Positions 1 through 9,804 of a DNA stretch of 64,000 nucleotides are shown here, one piece after another; position 1 is the first letter of the stretch; each line of letters begins with the position of its first letter. The stretch spans positions 1-64,000 of the forward strand of contig CANMNN010000009.1 of the NCBI GenBank assembly GCA_947499305.1, in the 5' to 3' direction. Below the pieces are notes generated by a model. It did no database searches. It saw nothing but the letters and a program-made list of their open reading frames with translations, and was not told the DNA's origin. The position numbers were made by a program, and so were the translations under genes. The DNA comes from an uncultured Arenicella sp. GTDB taxonomy: Bacteria > Pseudomonadota > Gammaproteobacteria > Arenicellales > Arenicellaceae.

Positions 1-77
1 ACCTAAACCTAAACCTAAACCTAAACCTAAACCTAAACCTAAACCTAAACCTAAACCTAAACCTAAACCTAAACCTA
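1..77. repeat. Hexanucleotide tandem repeat (ACCTAA)n
   Basis: Perfect period-6 repeat of ACCTAA, about 12.8 copies, running from the first base to position 77, where the next expected A becomes G. It is open at the left edge, so its true length is unknown. It ends 35 bp before the start codon of the next gene and therefore lies in that gene's promoter region. The unit resembles eukaryotic telomere repeats, but the flanking genes are clearly bacterial. Confidence 0.95.
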
Positions 78-112
78 GACTACATACCAACCCAATAATC
101 GGAGACTACCGA

Positions 113-625
113 ATGAATAAAGCCATTACCCTACTCGTCGCTGGCACAATTTCTTTCTCAGCATTAGCTCAACAAGAAAGCATTCAAATGACAAAGCAAC
201 AGTTTTTGGAAACCTATGAGAACATGCTAAATCAGGCGGAGAAGTATGCTCAAAAAGGCAGCTCGATGTCTGATGACATGATGAAGAAAAACATGTCGCC
301 TGAAGACTATCAAGAGTATAGAAATCAGGAGCAAGAGTTTGCAGAACAGCTGAACAATGATCTTGCACAATGCATGGGCATTGCTCCGGAAAAGCTGACT
401 AAAGCAAAAGACAGCTTCAAACCCAAAGCCATGCTGGCAGTCATGAAGCAGTGTTCCGCAAAGATTCCTGAGTCTTTTACGATGAGCTCATTAAATTTCG
501 CTCAAGAGCCCGCTCTTTCTGAGTTTGGTGCATGCACACAAGAAATCATGACTAAAGAGACTGGTGTTTCGGTTGCTAAGTACGAAAAGTGCGAAGCAGA
601 ACTATCTGGCGATAGCGATTACTAA
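113..625 (+). CDS. Small exported protein of unknown function
   Basis: 170 residues. The N-terminus is a Sec signal peptide (MNKAITLLVAGTISFSALA, then QQES), so the product should be periplasmic or secreted. The mature part is hydrophilic, Met/Gln/Glu-rich and probably helical, with four cysteines (near residues 88, 113, 141 and 159) that could form two disulfides. The start is supported by a CGGAGA Shine-Dalgarno-like sequence about 8 nt upstream. I recognise no family. A hexanucleotide repeat lies immediately upstream of its likely promoter. Confidence 0.7.
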   Translation: MNKAITLLVAGTISFSALAQQESIQMTKQQFLETYENMLNQAEKYAQKGSSMSDDMMKKNMSPEDYQEYRNQEQEFAEQLNNDLAQCMGIAPEKLTKAKDSFKPKAMLAVMKQCSAKIPESFTMSSLNFAQEPALSEFGACTQEIMTKETGVSVAKYEKCEAELSGDSDY

Positions 626-1017
626 CAAAGTTAGTGCGGGCAACGCAGAGTTGGGTATTTTTACGCTGGCCCAGATATTACCCTGAACCTAAGTTACCGA
701 GCGCCTGCTATAGATTTTAGTAATGGAAGCCAACAAGATAAAAGCGTCGAGTTCTGCAGATAAGGTCCGATGCATATACAACTTATCGGTCTAGTTCCAA
801 GACCTAGCTCAGATGTCTAAAACTGCCACAGAAAAAGCAGGGCTAAACTTTGTCGTTTGCTAAGATGAAAATCTCAGATTAAAGGATATCGGATCAATTT
901 GAAGATTCGATAGTTCTGTTGGGAGATAAATTGAGCGCAACCAATGTCGATATTTATCGGTAAACTAGTTAAGTAAGCCAAGCTCAAAAAACTTAGATAA
1001 AAGGTGAGATCAAGGAT
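626..1017. other. Intergenic region, nothing recognised
   Basis: 392 bp between two plus-strand genes. No convincing reading frame, RNA gene or strong hairpin was seen. It presumably carries the promoter of the alpha-2-macroglobulin gene; a purine-rich AAGGTGAGATCAAGGAT stretch just before position 1018 can serve as its ribosome-binding region. Confidence 0.5.
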
Positions 1018-4000
1018 ATGAGAAGTCGAAGAGGTATGACCAAGCTCCTGTTTAGCGCAGCGGCAATACTGTTTTCAGCCAATTTGATGGCACAAGCTGA
1101 ACTCAAGATCACTCGCATTACGCCAGCCGGCGAAGATGTCCCCGCGGCTAACCAAGTGCTGATCAATTTTAACAAGCCTGTTGTGCCACTAGGGGACCTT
1201 CGTCGAGAGGCAGAACAGGTGCCGGTGAGCATTACGCCAAAACTCAACTGTCAGTGGCAATGGCTCAGTGCTAAACAGCTTGCTTGTCAGCTTAATCGCG
1301 ATGACCAGCTGAAGCTGTCGACTAAGTACAAAATTGTCGTTGGCACTAAAGCCTTGAATGAAAGTGGTGATGCGTTAATAAAGCCTTACCAACACGTGAT
1401 TCGAACGCGGCGCCCTAGTGCAAGCTACACGAGTTTTGCCGAAATTGAGCAGCGTGGTTTCCCTGTGTTTTACGTTCATTTTAATCAGGATGTGAGTAAG
1501 CGCTCAGTTGCCCGTTCGATTAAGTTTGAGTATCAGCTGAACGGTAAAACTAAACAGGGGCGAGCTCGTGTGCTGACCCGCTTGCCCAGTCAAAAAAATG
1601 AAAAAGCTTATCACTCGCCTATAACAGATGATGCTAAGTACAGTCGTTTATGGTTGGTACAGCCTGTGAAGGCACTTCCCAAGGCGAGCAAAATACATTT
1701 GCGTGCTGAAGCGGGCCTCAAATCAAAACAAGGCGCGTTAAAATCCTCAGAAGTCAAAACACTCAAGTCGTTTTTTAGTTTTGATGATTTCAGATTCGTT
1801 GGTCTAAGTTGCGCAAACACTGAATTTAAGATCAAATTTTATCCGCACGATCAACTGGATCGCGCTAAATGTAATCCACAAGCGCAAATTCAACTTGCCT
1901 TTAGCTCGCCTTTTAATGCTAAGCAATTTTCTGAGTACTTTGACTTCACTCAAGCTGGCGAGCCGAGTGATTTACTGGAAAAGGCATGGCAATCGAGCTA
2001 TCAACCCTACATACGACCAGCTTCGTCAGAGAGGCAATACTATTATTTGAGAATTCCAAACGGTCTAGTTCCGAGCGAATCCGTTGAACTCAAAGCCAAG
2101 CAGTCTGAGGCGCTGCAAGTTATGCCAAAAGATTTATTTGGCCAAGTACTCGATCAGCATTTAGATATTAAGTTCGTAACACGAAAATTTAGTCCGAAGA
2201 TATCGCTTCCAGAGAACTACGTCGTGTTGGAGCATGGTGTTGAGTCGGATGTGCCAATAGAAGTCACTAACTTAGATTCACTTAGTTTCAACTATGAGGA
2301 TTCCGCGGGCAAAACTGGTAAACACGATTATGATCTAGGCTTTGGTCTTAACCAGGTGGCAACTATGCCTATCGGTGCTCGAGCATTCCTTGGTAATAAA
2401 AGCGACTTTTTGACCGGATATTTTGAGGCCTCGCCGCAAGCTGATGATCGTCGAAATCGTAATAGAAAAAACCGATTACACGCTCAAGTTACACCATTTC
2501 AGGTGCATGCCAAACTGGGCCGCTTCTCGTCTCTAATTTGGGTGACCGAACTTGCCAATGGCAGGTTGGTAGACAGTGCTACAGTCGAACTAATTGCCTC
2601 CACCAGTCGCTCGCACCCTGAACGCGATGCCATTGTGCTTCACTCATCTACAACTAATGCCAAGGGTCTTGCAGCCATGCCAGGCACTACCGATTTGGAA
2701 TCAACAATGCAGTCTCGTTGTGAACAAACAAGCTGTGGCGACTTATGGTTGCGAGTGACTAAGGGGGGGAGTGAGCAAAGCGCTAAAGCGATGCTGTTGC
2801 TCGACGATGCGTTCGCTGTTGAGTTGGGTATGGTTACCGATTATGAGCTCTATTCTGATCCGAGAGAACCATACGGGCACGTAAAAGCTTGGGGAACGAC
2901 AGCGCAAGGCTTGTATCGGCCAGGCGATACGATTAACTACAAAATTTATGTGCGTGACCAAAACCTTGTGGGTTTAACCGCTGCTCCAAAGAAATCATAC
3001 TCCTTGGTGGTAGAAGATGATTACGGCAACCGCATTCTTGAACGTGAGGATATCGTACTTGATGACTACGGCAGTTTTAGTGGCGAGATTGTTTTAGCCA
3101 GTACTGCCACTATGGGCAAGTATGCGTTTGAGCTCAGGAGTGATTTTAGCGATAAAGAGTGGTATCCGTTAAGCGTACAGGTCACCGACTTTACGCCGGC
3201 TCCGTTTAAATTATCGCAAACTCTCAACGGTTCGACTTTTACAGCTGGACAAGAATTAGTAGCTGATGTTCGAGCTGAACTGTATGCCGGAGGTCCCTAT
3301 ACCGACGCTGCGGCAAATTTCGAACTGATTTCGATGCCGGTACGCTTTGACCCTCAAACTGAAGCGACTAAGGGTTATGAGTTTAGTAACTACGAAGGCT
3401 ACCGGCGCGAGAATTTACTATTTAAGCAAATAGATTTAGACGAACAAGGGCAAGCACAGGTTTCGTTCGACTTGCCTGAACCTGAAAATGGCATTGTTTC
3501 GGCCAGCCTCATAGCGCAAACTTTGATGGAAGACGAACGTGGTAAAGCTGTAGTCAGTCGTTCCCGAGCTAGCTATTTAGCCGTGGACCGCTTGGTAGGT
3601 TTAAAGGCTCATAAATGGGTTTATCAAGTTGGCCAGCCTGTGTCACTAGATGCGATAGTGATCAATCCTGAAGGTTCACTGATTGAAGGTACAGTGATTA
3701 ATGTACGCATAGACCGAGAATTGCCTCAGCGAAATTCTAAGCATCGTTTGAATGATACTTCGGAGCACGAAGGCTGGGAAGAAGTATCGCGTTGTAATTT
3801 GACCTCTGCACTAACAAAGTCCGCATGCCTTTTTAATGCAGAACATGCTGGTCGACATCGTGCAACTGCCACCATTAAGGACACACAAGGGCGCGAACAC
3901 TCTTTGCAATATTGGGTTTGGGTTAGTGGTAACGACGTTTCGAATTGGAATAATGACAACCCATATAAGCTTGAACTGGTTGCAGAAAAAACAGATTTTT

Positions 4001-7000
4001 CAGTAGGTGAGACCGCGCGATTCATGGTGAAGAATCCATTTCCAGGAGCTAGAGCTTTAATCACCATAGAGCGGCACGGTGTAATCGAAAGCTGGCAACA
4101 ACGCTTGCAGGGCAGTGCACCAGTTATCGAGTTCGAAATGAAAGCAAGCTATGCGCCTGGTGCCTATCTCTCTGTGGTAGTGACTAAACCGAGAACAGGT
4201 AATAGTTTGCCTGAACAAGGTAAGGTTGATCTAGACAAGCCAGCTTTTAAAATGGGTTATAAAAAGCTGACCGTGAACAACCCTCATAATCCTCTTAAGC
4301 TGGCAATCAGTTCAGATTCACAGGTTTATAAACCTGGCGAAAAGGTGCGTTTGAGCATCAGACCTGAGTTCCCCGAATTGATCGATGGTCAAGAGATCGA
4401 GTTTTCCATCAGTGTGCTTGATGAGTCTGTGCTTGATTTAGTCCAGGGTGGTAGCAACTATTTTGATCCCATACGAGGCTTTAATAAGCTAGAAAATTTA
4501 GATCTGCAAAATTTCAACTTGCTAACTAAGCTGCTGGGCTTGCGAAAATATTCGGAGCCTCAAAGCGACGAACAAGTTAAGCAAGTTTTGTTGACTCAAT
4601 CGTTACCGGTGGCCTTTCAAGTGCAATCACTGAAGCTGCGTGCACCGGTCTTTCGTGCAGACGATAATTTTGCAGCAAGTTATGCATCGCCAGAAAGCGA
4701 TGTTTTAGAGGAGGTGGTAGTTACGGCTTCTAAAGCGGTAGAAACAAACCTTGATGGCGAACCACCACAAATCACAGCGCGCGACAATTTAGTTGATAAT
4801 GCTTTATGGAGAGAGCACGTTACTATAAATAATGATGGCAGCGCTACGATAGAGTTTGTTGTTCCAGATAACTTAACCGCGTGGCGAGTGCTTGCGGTGG
4901 CTGCTACATCGACCGATAAGTTCTCTTTAAGTGAACATAGCTTCAAAGTAAACCAGCTCACTGAGATTCGCCCTGTGATGCCGAATCAAATTACCGAGAC
5001 TGATTCGTTCAATGCCGGCTTCAGTGTGCTTAATCGAAGTGACCAAGCGCGGACTGTTGAGATTAGCATTAACGCCAGTGGGAGCATTGAGGGTGAGACG
5101 AGCTATAAACAAATTTTAGAGCTTGGCGGTCATGCACGGCAGATTGTGTATTTTCCAAACAAGGCGATGCGACTTGCTAGTGGCCAGCAACAAGGTTTGA
5201 TCGAGTATCAAATCGTAGCAGGCGATGCTAAAGATAAAGACGCTCTTAGGCATTCGCTGGTAGTAAATAGGCAAAATAATTTAACGACAGTGGCTACCTA
5301 TGGAAGTACGGCGGCAGAGCAGGTGGTAAATTCATCAGAAAAAGTAGCGAAGGGCACTATTGAGCAAGCTATCAAATTTCCAGAAAATATTGCCGGAGAC
5401 CGCGGAGGTCTTGAGGTGATGCTATCGCCGAGTATTATTAGTAATGTCGGCGGCGCTTTTGAGTACATGAAAAATTACCCTTACGCTTGTTGGGAGCAGA
5501 AACTAAGCACCGCGGTGATGGCTTCTCATCATCAACGCTTGGGAAAATATTTGAGTGATGGTTTTTTGTGGGCAGAAAGCAAAACGCTGCCTCAAAAAAC
5601 CTTAGATATCGCCGCCCAAAATCAAGCGCCGAACGGCGGTATGGCTTACTTCAGAGCTGAAAACGCGTACGTTAGTCCATACTTGAGCGCCTATACCGCG
5701 CTAGCCTTTAGCTGGCTAGACGAAGCCGGATATAAAGTACCTGAACAGGTTCAGGAAAATTTACACGAGTACTTAAACAGTTTATTAAGCGCTAAGAAAG
5801 ACTCTAACTCCTTATCCAATAATGCTACCGCGACACTGCGCGCAGTAGCCATGGCAGCGCTTGCAAAAACCGGTGATTTGAGCCGTGTTCAATTACTTAA
5901 AGCCTATGTCGATAATGATGCCATGAGCTTATTTGGCAAAGCTCAATTATTGAATGCGTTAGCGAATTTTGAAGATACTAACGCAGAGCAAGAAACTTTG
6001 ATGGATAAGATTCTCGCACAGTCGAATAGCTCGGCTGGCAAGGTCGTATTTAGCGAGGAGCGTGATTTAAGTTATGCTCGATTGCATTCGTCAGACAGCC
6101 GCAGTAGCTGCGCGATTTTGGATACATTGTTGGCTAGCCAATCATTGCTCTCAGATCAGCAGCTTAGCAGTAAGTTAGTGCGTAGTATTGTTGCAAAAAG
6201 AGGCACACGCAGCCATTGGGAAAACACGCAAGATAATGTTTATTGCTTGAATGCCATCAGTAATTATGCGCAGAGTTTCGAAAACGAAGTGCCAGAACTG
6301 AGCGCAAAAGTAATGCTAGATGAACGCGTAATCGGAGATGCCAAGCTCTCTGGCTTTAGTGCTAGCGTCGATTCAATAGAGTTAGCGATGCGGCCTGAAC
6401 TTGTTGGTAAAGCTAAGACATTATCTATCGAACATTTGGGTAAAGGTCGACTCTATTATCAAACTCAGTTGAGCTTTAATAAACTTGAGCCGCAAAGCCA
6501 ACGTGAGAATGCAGGTTTTGATATTCGTCGCGAACGCAGCGTATTCAGAGACAAGCAATGGTTGCTTCTCAAATCCGGTGATCAAGTGAAGCGCGGGGAA
6601 ACCGTGCGTACTGACCTGTTTCTATCAACACCGGTAGAACGCAGTTTTGTTGCGGTACGCGACCCTGTGCCGGGCGGATTAGAACCGGTCAACTTCGACC
6701 TCGCAACCAACGGTTTGTCTTTGGAAATGCAACAAGCAAGGCCTTTTTATCCAGGCTCGTATTACTTCCAGCACGACGCTTGGCAAGGCCTATCTTACAA
6801 TCCAAGCGGCTTTTATCATAAACAATTAGGGCATGATGCCGTGACCTTCTACTCAGATTATGTGTACGAAGGTTACTACCATCTTAGTTACTACTCTCAA
6901 GCCATCGCTACAGGAGACTTTATTGATCAGCCAGTGCATGCTGAAGAAATGTATGACCCAGATATTTATGGCAAAGGCTTATCTGGGAGTCTGAAGGTGA

Positions 7001-7008
7001 TCGAGTAA
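1018..7008 (+). CDS. Bacterial alpha-2-macroglobulin (protease trap)
   Basis: 1996 residues, exported by a Sec signal peptide ending around residue 26 (LMAQA). Bacterial alpha-2-macroglobulins trap attacking proteases in the periplasm by covalent linkage through a thioester. The thioester motif CWEQ is present at residues 1491-1494 (bases 5488-5499), preceded by YPYA as in the family. Upstream are macroglobulin-like beta domains, the conserved DNLTAWRVLA stretch, and at the C-terminus the family-typical MYDPDIYGKG region. Length is in the range of the large (YfhM/ECAM-like) class. Unlike E. coli YfhM there is no lipobox cysteine, so it should be soluble rather than membrane-anchored, and no penicillin-binding protein 1C gene follows it. 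Confidence 0.92.
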   Translation: MRSRRGMTKLLFSAAAILFSANLMAQAELKITRITPAGEDVPAANQVLINFNKPVVPLGDLRREAEQVPVSITPKLNCQWQWLSAKQLACQLNRDDQLKLSTKYKIVVGTKALNESGDALIKPYQHVIRTRRPSASYTSFAEIEQRGFPVFYVHFNQDVSKRSVARSIKFEYQLNGKTKQGRARVLTRLPSQKNEKAYHSPITDDAKYSRLWLVQPVKALPKASKIHLRAEAGLKSKQGALKSSEVKTLKSFFSFDDFRFVGLSCANTEFKIKFYPHDQLDRAKCNPQAQIQLAFSSPFNAKQFSEYFDFTQAGEPSDLLEKAWQSSYQPYIRPASSERQYYYLRIPNGLVPSESVELKAKQSEALQVMPKDLFGQVLDQHLDIKFVTRKFSPKISLPENYVVLEHGVESDVPIEVTNLDSLSFNYEDSAGKTGKHDYDLGFGLNQVATMPIGARAFLGNKSDFLTGYFEASPQADDRRNRNRKNRLHAQVTPFQVHAKLGRFSSLIWVTELANGRLVDSATVELIASTSRSHPERDAIVLHSSTTNAKGLAAMPGTTDLESTMQSRCEQTSCGDLWLRVTKGGSEQSAKAMLLLDDAFAVELGMVTDYELYSDPREPYGHVKAWGTTAQGLYRPGDTINYKIYVRDQNLVGLTAAPKKSYSLVVEDDYGNRILEREDIVLDDYGSFSGEIVLASTATMGKYAFELRSDFSDKEWYPLSVQVTDFTPAPFKLSQTLNGSTFTAGQELVADVRAELYAGGPYTDAAANFELISMPVRFDPQTEATKGYEFSNYEGYRRENLLFKQIDLDEQGQAQVSFDLPEPENGIVSASLIAQTLMEDERGKAVVSRSRASYLAVDRLVGLKAHKWVYQVGQPVSLDAIVINPEGSLIEGTVINVRIDRELPQRNSKHRLNDTSEHEGWEEVSRCNLTSALTKSACLFNAEHAGRHRATATIKDTQGREHSLQYWVWVSGNDVSNWNNDNPYKLELVAEKTDFSVGETARFMVKNPFPGARALITIERHGVIESWQQRLQGSAPVIEFEMKASYAPGAYLSVVVTKPRTGNSLPEQGKVDLDKPAFKMGYKKLTVNNPHNPLKLAISSDSQVYKPGEKVRLSIRPEFPELIDGQEIEFSISVLDESVLDLVQGGSNYFDPIRGFNKLENLDLQNFNLLTKLLGLRKYSEPQSDEQVKQVLLTQSLPVAFQVQSLKLRAPVFRADDNFAASYASPESDVLEEVVVTASKAVETNLDGEPPQITARDNLVDNALWREHVTINNDGSATIEFVVPDNLTAWRVLAVAATSTDKFSLSEHSFKVNQLTEIRPVMPNQITETDSFNAGFSVLNRSDQARTVEISINASGSIEGETSYKQILELGGHARQIVYFPNKAMRLASGQQQGLIEYQIVAGDAKDKDALRHSLVVNRQNNLTTVATYGSTAAEQVVNSSEKVAKGTIEQAIKFPENIAGDRGGLEVMLSPSIISNVGGAFEYMKNYPYACWEQKLSTAVMASHHQRLGKYLSDGFLWAESKTLPQKTLDIAAQNQAPNGGMAYFRAENAYVSPYLSAYTALAFSWLDEAGYKVPEQVQENLHEYLNSLLSAKKDSNSLSNNATATLRAVAMAALAKTGDLSRVQLLKAYVDNDAMSLFGKAQLLNALANFEDTNAEQETLMDKILAQSNSSAGKVVFSEERDLSYARLHSSDSRSSCAILDTLLASQSLLSDQQLSSKLVRSIVAKRGTRSHWENTQDNVYCLNAISNYAQSFENEVPELSAKVMLDERVIGDAKLSGFSASVDSIELAMRPELVGKAKTLSIEHLGKGRLYYQTQLSFNKLEPQSQRENAGFDIRRERSVFRDKQWLLLKSGDQVKRGETVRTDLFLSTPVERSFVAVRDPVPGGLEPVNFDLATNGLSLEMQQARPFYPGSYYFQHDAWQGLSYNPSGFYHKQLGHDAVTFYSDYVYEGYYHLSYYSQAIATGDFIDQPVHAEEMYDPDIYGKGLSGSLKVIE

Positions 7009-7357
7009 CTTATTCTCAAGACTGTCAAAAAATACCTACTCTGATGCGCCGTTTTGGTTAATAGAAGAGTTCGATTTATTTGCTAAGTTAGTGTAAGCAA
7101 TAGGCATATAGATGTATCGGTCACCGCTTAAGGATGCGCTAAAGTGAGTGAAGTTTATCCGGTGCCCGCTAGACTGTGTCCTTAGTTTTTTAGATATTCT
7201 TAGTGCCTCAAGCAGCGAGGCGTTTTGCAATATCTGATTTTTATGTTATCGCGCTGAATCTTTGTTGGCTAATTTATAAACATTTTTGACAACTCAGTAA
7301 TGCGGCGTAGACTGAGTAGCTCTGCTACTCTGTCTACTAGAACTAATGAGGTGTCTT
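7009..7357. other. Intergenic region, nothing recognised
   Basis: About 350 bp after the alpha-2-macroglobulin gene. No convincing gene or RNA was seen. The last bases hold the GAGG ribosome-binding site (7348-7351) for the following gene. Confidence 0.5.
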
Positions 7358-8236
7358 ATGTGTGACGATTTTACCGAAAATGATATTGACCAATATGTTC
7401 GAGCTGGAGGTAGTTTAAATCGCCGCGAGTTTGGAAAACTAGGTGCTGTTGCGAGCTTTGCAGCACTGTTACCAGCAGTAGCCAATGCGAAAAGCGTTAG
7501 TGAATCTGAGGTCACTATCAAAACACGGGATGGCCTTAGCGATGCATACTATGTGCGACCATCAACCGGGAAGTATCCGGGAATTCTGATCTGGCCTGAC
7601 ATTCTGGGGTTACGTCCTGCTTTTCGAGCGATGGGTAAGCGCTTAGCAGAGGCGGGCTATTCGGTATTGGTAGTAAACCCTTTTTATCGTAGTGCTAAAG
7701 CACCGGTTGTTCCAAATGGGGCAAGTTTTCGCGATGAGGAAACTCGTGAAATAGTACTTCCGATGTATCGCCAGTTATCTGCCGATACTCACTTCAGCGA
7801 TTCGAAGGCTTATGTTGCGTTTCTAGATGATCAGGATGATGTTGATAGTTCGAAAAAAATCGGCACACAAGGGTACTGTATGGGCGGACCTATCATTATG
7901 CGCACTGCGGCAGCGGTGCCAGGTCGAATAGGTGCAGCCGCTTCATTTCATGGCGGAGGCTTGGTCACAGATAAACCGGATAGCCCTCATTTATTGATAC
8001 CCGAGACAACAGCTCATGTACTGCACGCCATAGCAGAGAACGACGATGAGAAAAATTCAGAAGCTAAAGGCGTATTAAGGAAAGCCTATGCAGCGGCCGA
8101 TCTACCTGCTGAAATCGAAGTCTATGAAGGAGCATTGCATGGATGGTGCCCGCCTGACTCTGCAGTGTACAACAAAGTCCAAGCGGAACGTGCATGGTCT
8201 CGACTTCTAAATTTATATACCACGGCATTAGCCTAA
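7358..8236 (+). CDS. Dienelactone hydrolase family protein with Tat-type signal
   Basis: 292 residues from the ATG at 7358, chosen because GAGG lies 6 nt upstream; an in-frame ATG at 7346 overlaps that site. Residues 21-44 carry a twin-arginine-like segment (NRREFGKLG followed by a hydrophobic stretch ending AVANA), suggesting folded export. The rest is a dienelactone-hydrolase-type alpha/beta hydrolase with the cysteine nucleophile elbow GYCMGG (Cys174) and a late His in EGALHGW. Family members hydrolyse dienelactones or other esters; the substrate here is unknown. It is transcribed alone and followed directly by a hairpin. Confidence 0.85.
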   Translation: MCDDFTENDIDQYVRAGGSLNRREFGKLGAVASFAALLPAVANAKSVSESEVTIKTRDGLSDAYYVRPSTGKYPGILIWPDILGLRPAFRAMGKRLAEAGYSVLVVNPFYRSAKAPVVPNGASFRDEETREIVLPMYRQLSADTHFSDSKAYVAFLDDQDDVDSSKKIGTQGYCMGGPIIMRTAAAVPGRIGAAASFHGGGLVTDKPDSPHLLIPETTAHVLHAIAENDDEKNSEAKGVLRKAYAAADLPAEIEVYEGALHGWCPPDSAVYNKVQAERAWSRLLNLYTTALA

Positions 8237-8257
8237 AGCTAAGAGTCTTGGCTTTAG
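8233..8257 (+). terminator. Hairpin overlapping the stop of the dienelactone hydrolase gene
   Basis: Inverted repeat CTAAAGC (8233-8239) and GCTTTAG (8251-8257), extended inward by a T-G wobble and AAG/CTT, leaving a 3-nt loop. It overlaps the stop codon and is followed by a T-containing stretch, consistent with an intrinsic terminator. Confidence 0.5.
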
Positions 8258-8298
8258 CTGATTAGCTTATTCAGAATAAATATAGAAAAGTCGACATT

Positions 8299-8320
8299 GT
8301 CGCCACCTATGTGTGGCGAC
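8299..8320. terminator. Perfect 8-bp hairpin between convergent genes
   Basis: GTCGCCAC (8299-8306), 6-nt loop, GTGGCGAC (8313-8320). It lies between convergent genes. It lacks a clear T-tract, so it may act as a barrier or RNA-stabilising structure rather than a classical terminator. Confidence 0.45.
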
Positions 8321-8535
8321 CGTTTGGCGGTAGAACTAACTGCTAATTCAGTTAACTAAGGTGCTAATTTAAAGAACATGCGATGTGCTCGGCAGTCATT
8401 CTTTCGAGCAAAATTGGTTATTTTTAGTAGAGTTCGATGAGGTTTATTTACTTGCCGTGATTTTGCACTCGTAAGATGAAAGTCTTTTTGATTCAGAGAC
8501 TCAAGCCCACTCGTAAGCCCGTAAGGAAGTTAACA

Positions 8536-9450
8536 CTACAATAAGATCACGCCGATAAGTGCCGCGGCGACAACCCCTAATGCGGTTAAAAACAAGTACA
8601 CCCAGCCTACGCCAATAGTTTTTATAATCGTGACAGGCCAGTTTTGCTGGTACACCCTTTTTAAGCTTATCGCTAGATATACATTTGACAATGAAATGAA
8701 TATCGCAACAAGCCAACCGGCGAATATGGGGTTGAGAGAAATCTGGGCTATTACCATTAAAGTGTAAAAGGAAAACAGAAAGCAGTTCAGATGAACTGTG
8801 AAAACCAAATGCTCAGCATAATAACGTTTGCTGTTAAGAAAGGTTAGTTTGAATATAAGCGCGTAAAAGGGCAGCAGAAAGAAGGTAACTGCTGGCATAC
8901 TGTCTATGATTTTTGCAATCAGTCGCTTCGGGTTAGTCGCGCCGACTTCGTTCGCTTTTCGAATTTTAGCTTTTAGTTTAGAACTAACAGATCCTTCTAC
9001 GTCATCTTCCAAGTGAGGTACGTTGACTGTTACCGTTCTCTTTTTGACGAGCTCCTGAGCCTCTATAGACTGGTTGTCTTCCAATTGCGAGAGTTCTTTT
9101 TGGTCAACGGAACCATTGTTGCTAGAGGTGCTGTTATTTAATCCAAGGAAATTGATAATCGACAGTGTTAGGAAAAAAGCGACACTGGTAATTATGTAGA
9201 GCCTAAGTGGGGAAATATATCGAGCTCGCCGGTTAGCAAAATGTTCGGTGGTGAGAAAGCCGGGTTTAAAAAACATAGCAACAGTAGTTAACCATGCTTT
9301 AGAGTTCCAACTAAATATTCCTTCAAACGCTTCATTGAGCAAAATCGCAAAATACCGGTCTGTATTCTTTTGATTCTGGCCACACTGAGAACAGAACTGA
9401 CCATGCAGGGGCTCAGCGCAATTAGGGCATTCTGATAAGGTTGTCGTCAC
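8536..9450 (-). CDS. DUF3667-type membrane protein with N-terminal zinc ribbon
   Basis: 304 residues. It begins with a four-cysteine zinc ribbon, CPNC (residues 8-11) and CSQCGQ, followed by an amphipathic segment (FSWNSKAWLTTVAMFFKPG) and an ARYISPLRLY motif leading into the first membrane helix. A charged, probably cytoplasmic loop of roughly 60 residues separates it from three or four more C-terminal hydrophobic helices. This is the DUF3667 layout, whose function is unknown. Two shorter homologues lie at 42012-42803 and 51568-52344. It stands alone and converges on the dienelactone hydrolase gene. Confidence 0.8.
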   Translation of the reverse strand: MTTTLSECPNCAEPLHGQFCSQCGQNQKNTDRYFAILLNEAFEGIFSWNSKAWLTTVAMFFKPGFLTTEHFANRRARYISPLRLYIITSVAFFLTLSIINFLGLNNSTSSNNGSVDQKELSQLEDNQSIEAQELVKKRTVTVNVPHLEDDVEGSVSSKLKAKIRKANEVGATNPKRLIAKIIDSMPAVTFFLLPFYALIFKLTFLNSKRYYAEHLVFTVHLNCFLFSFYTLMVIAQISLNPIFAGWLVAIFISLSNVYLAISLKRVYQQNWPVTIIKTIGVGWVYLFLTALGVVAAALIGVILL

Positions 9451-9804
9451 TAGAAACTCTATATTGGATAAAGAATGTTTGCGCGTATTCTAAGAGGTTC
9501 CCATAGTCTTTGAAAGAAGTTGTTTTCTGGCGCCATCGTCTTGCGATGTTCTGTCGTAACCGTGCCATCTTTAATAGCAGATTGGCGAAAAAATTAAAAA
9601 GAAGACTAATTGGATACTCGCGATCAGTACCCTCGATTTAACATTGGAAATAATGCTGATACTGTTTTTAACCTGAGGGTGATAGAGTTAGGCGAGCATT
9701 GCTTGGATGCCAGTCTGAATGGTGGCGCTGTCCTCGCTAAGCCGCGCTGCCATCTTGTTAGCGCTTAATTGAAACTAAATATAGTTATTCGAAGGTTTGT
9801 TGAA
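9451..9804. other. Divergent intergenic region
   Basis: About 350 bp between the divergent DUF3667 and EEP-family genes. It should carry both promoters. No gene, RNA or strong operator-like palindrome was recognised. Confidence 0.45.

Noticed and set aside
1..77. True telomere of a linear replicon
   Set aside because: Bacterial linear ends use hairpins or terminal proteins, not short G-rich repeats; a simple-sequence repeat or contig end is more likely.
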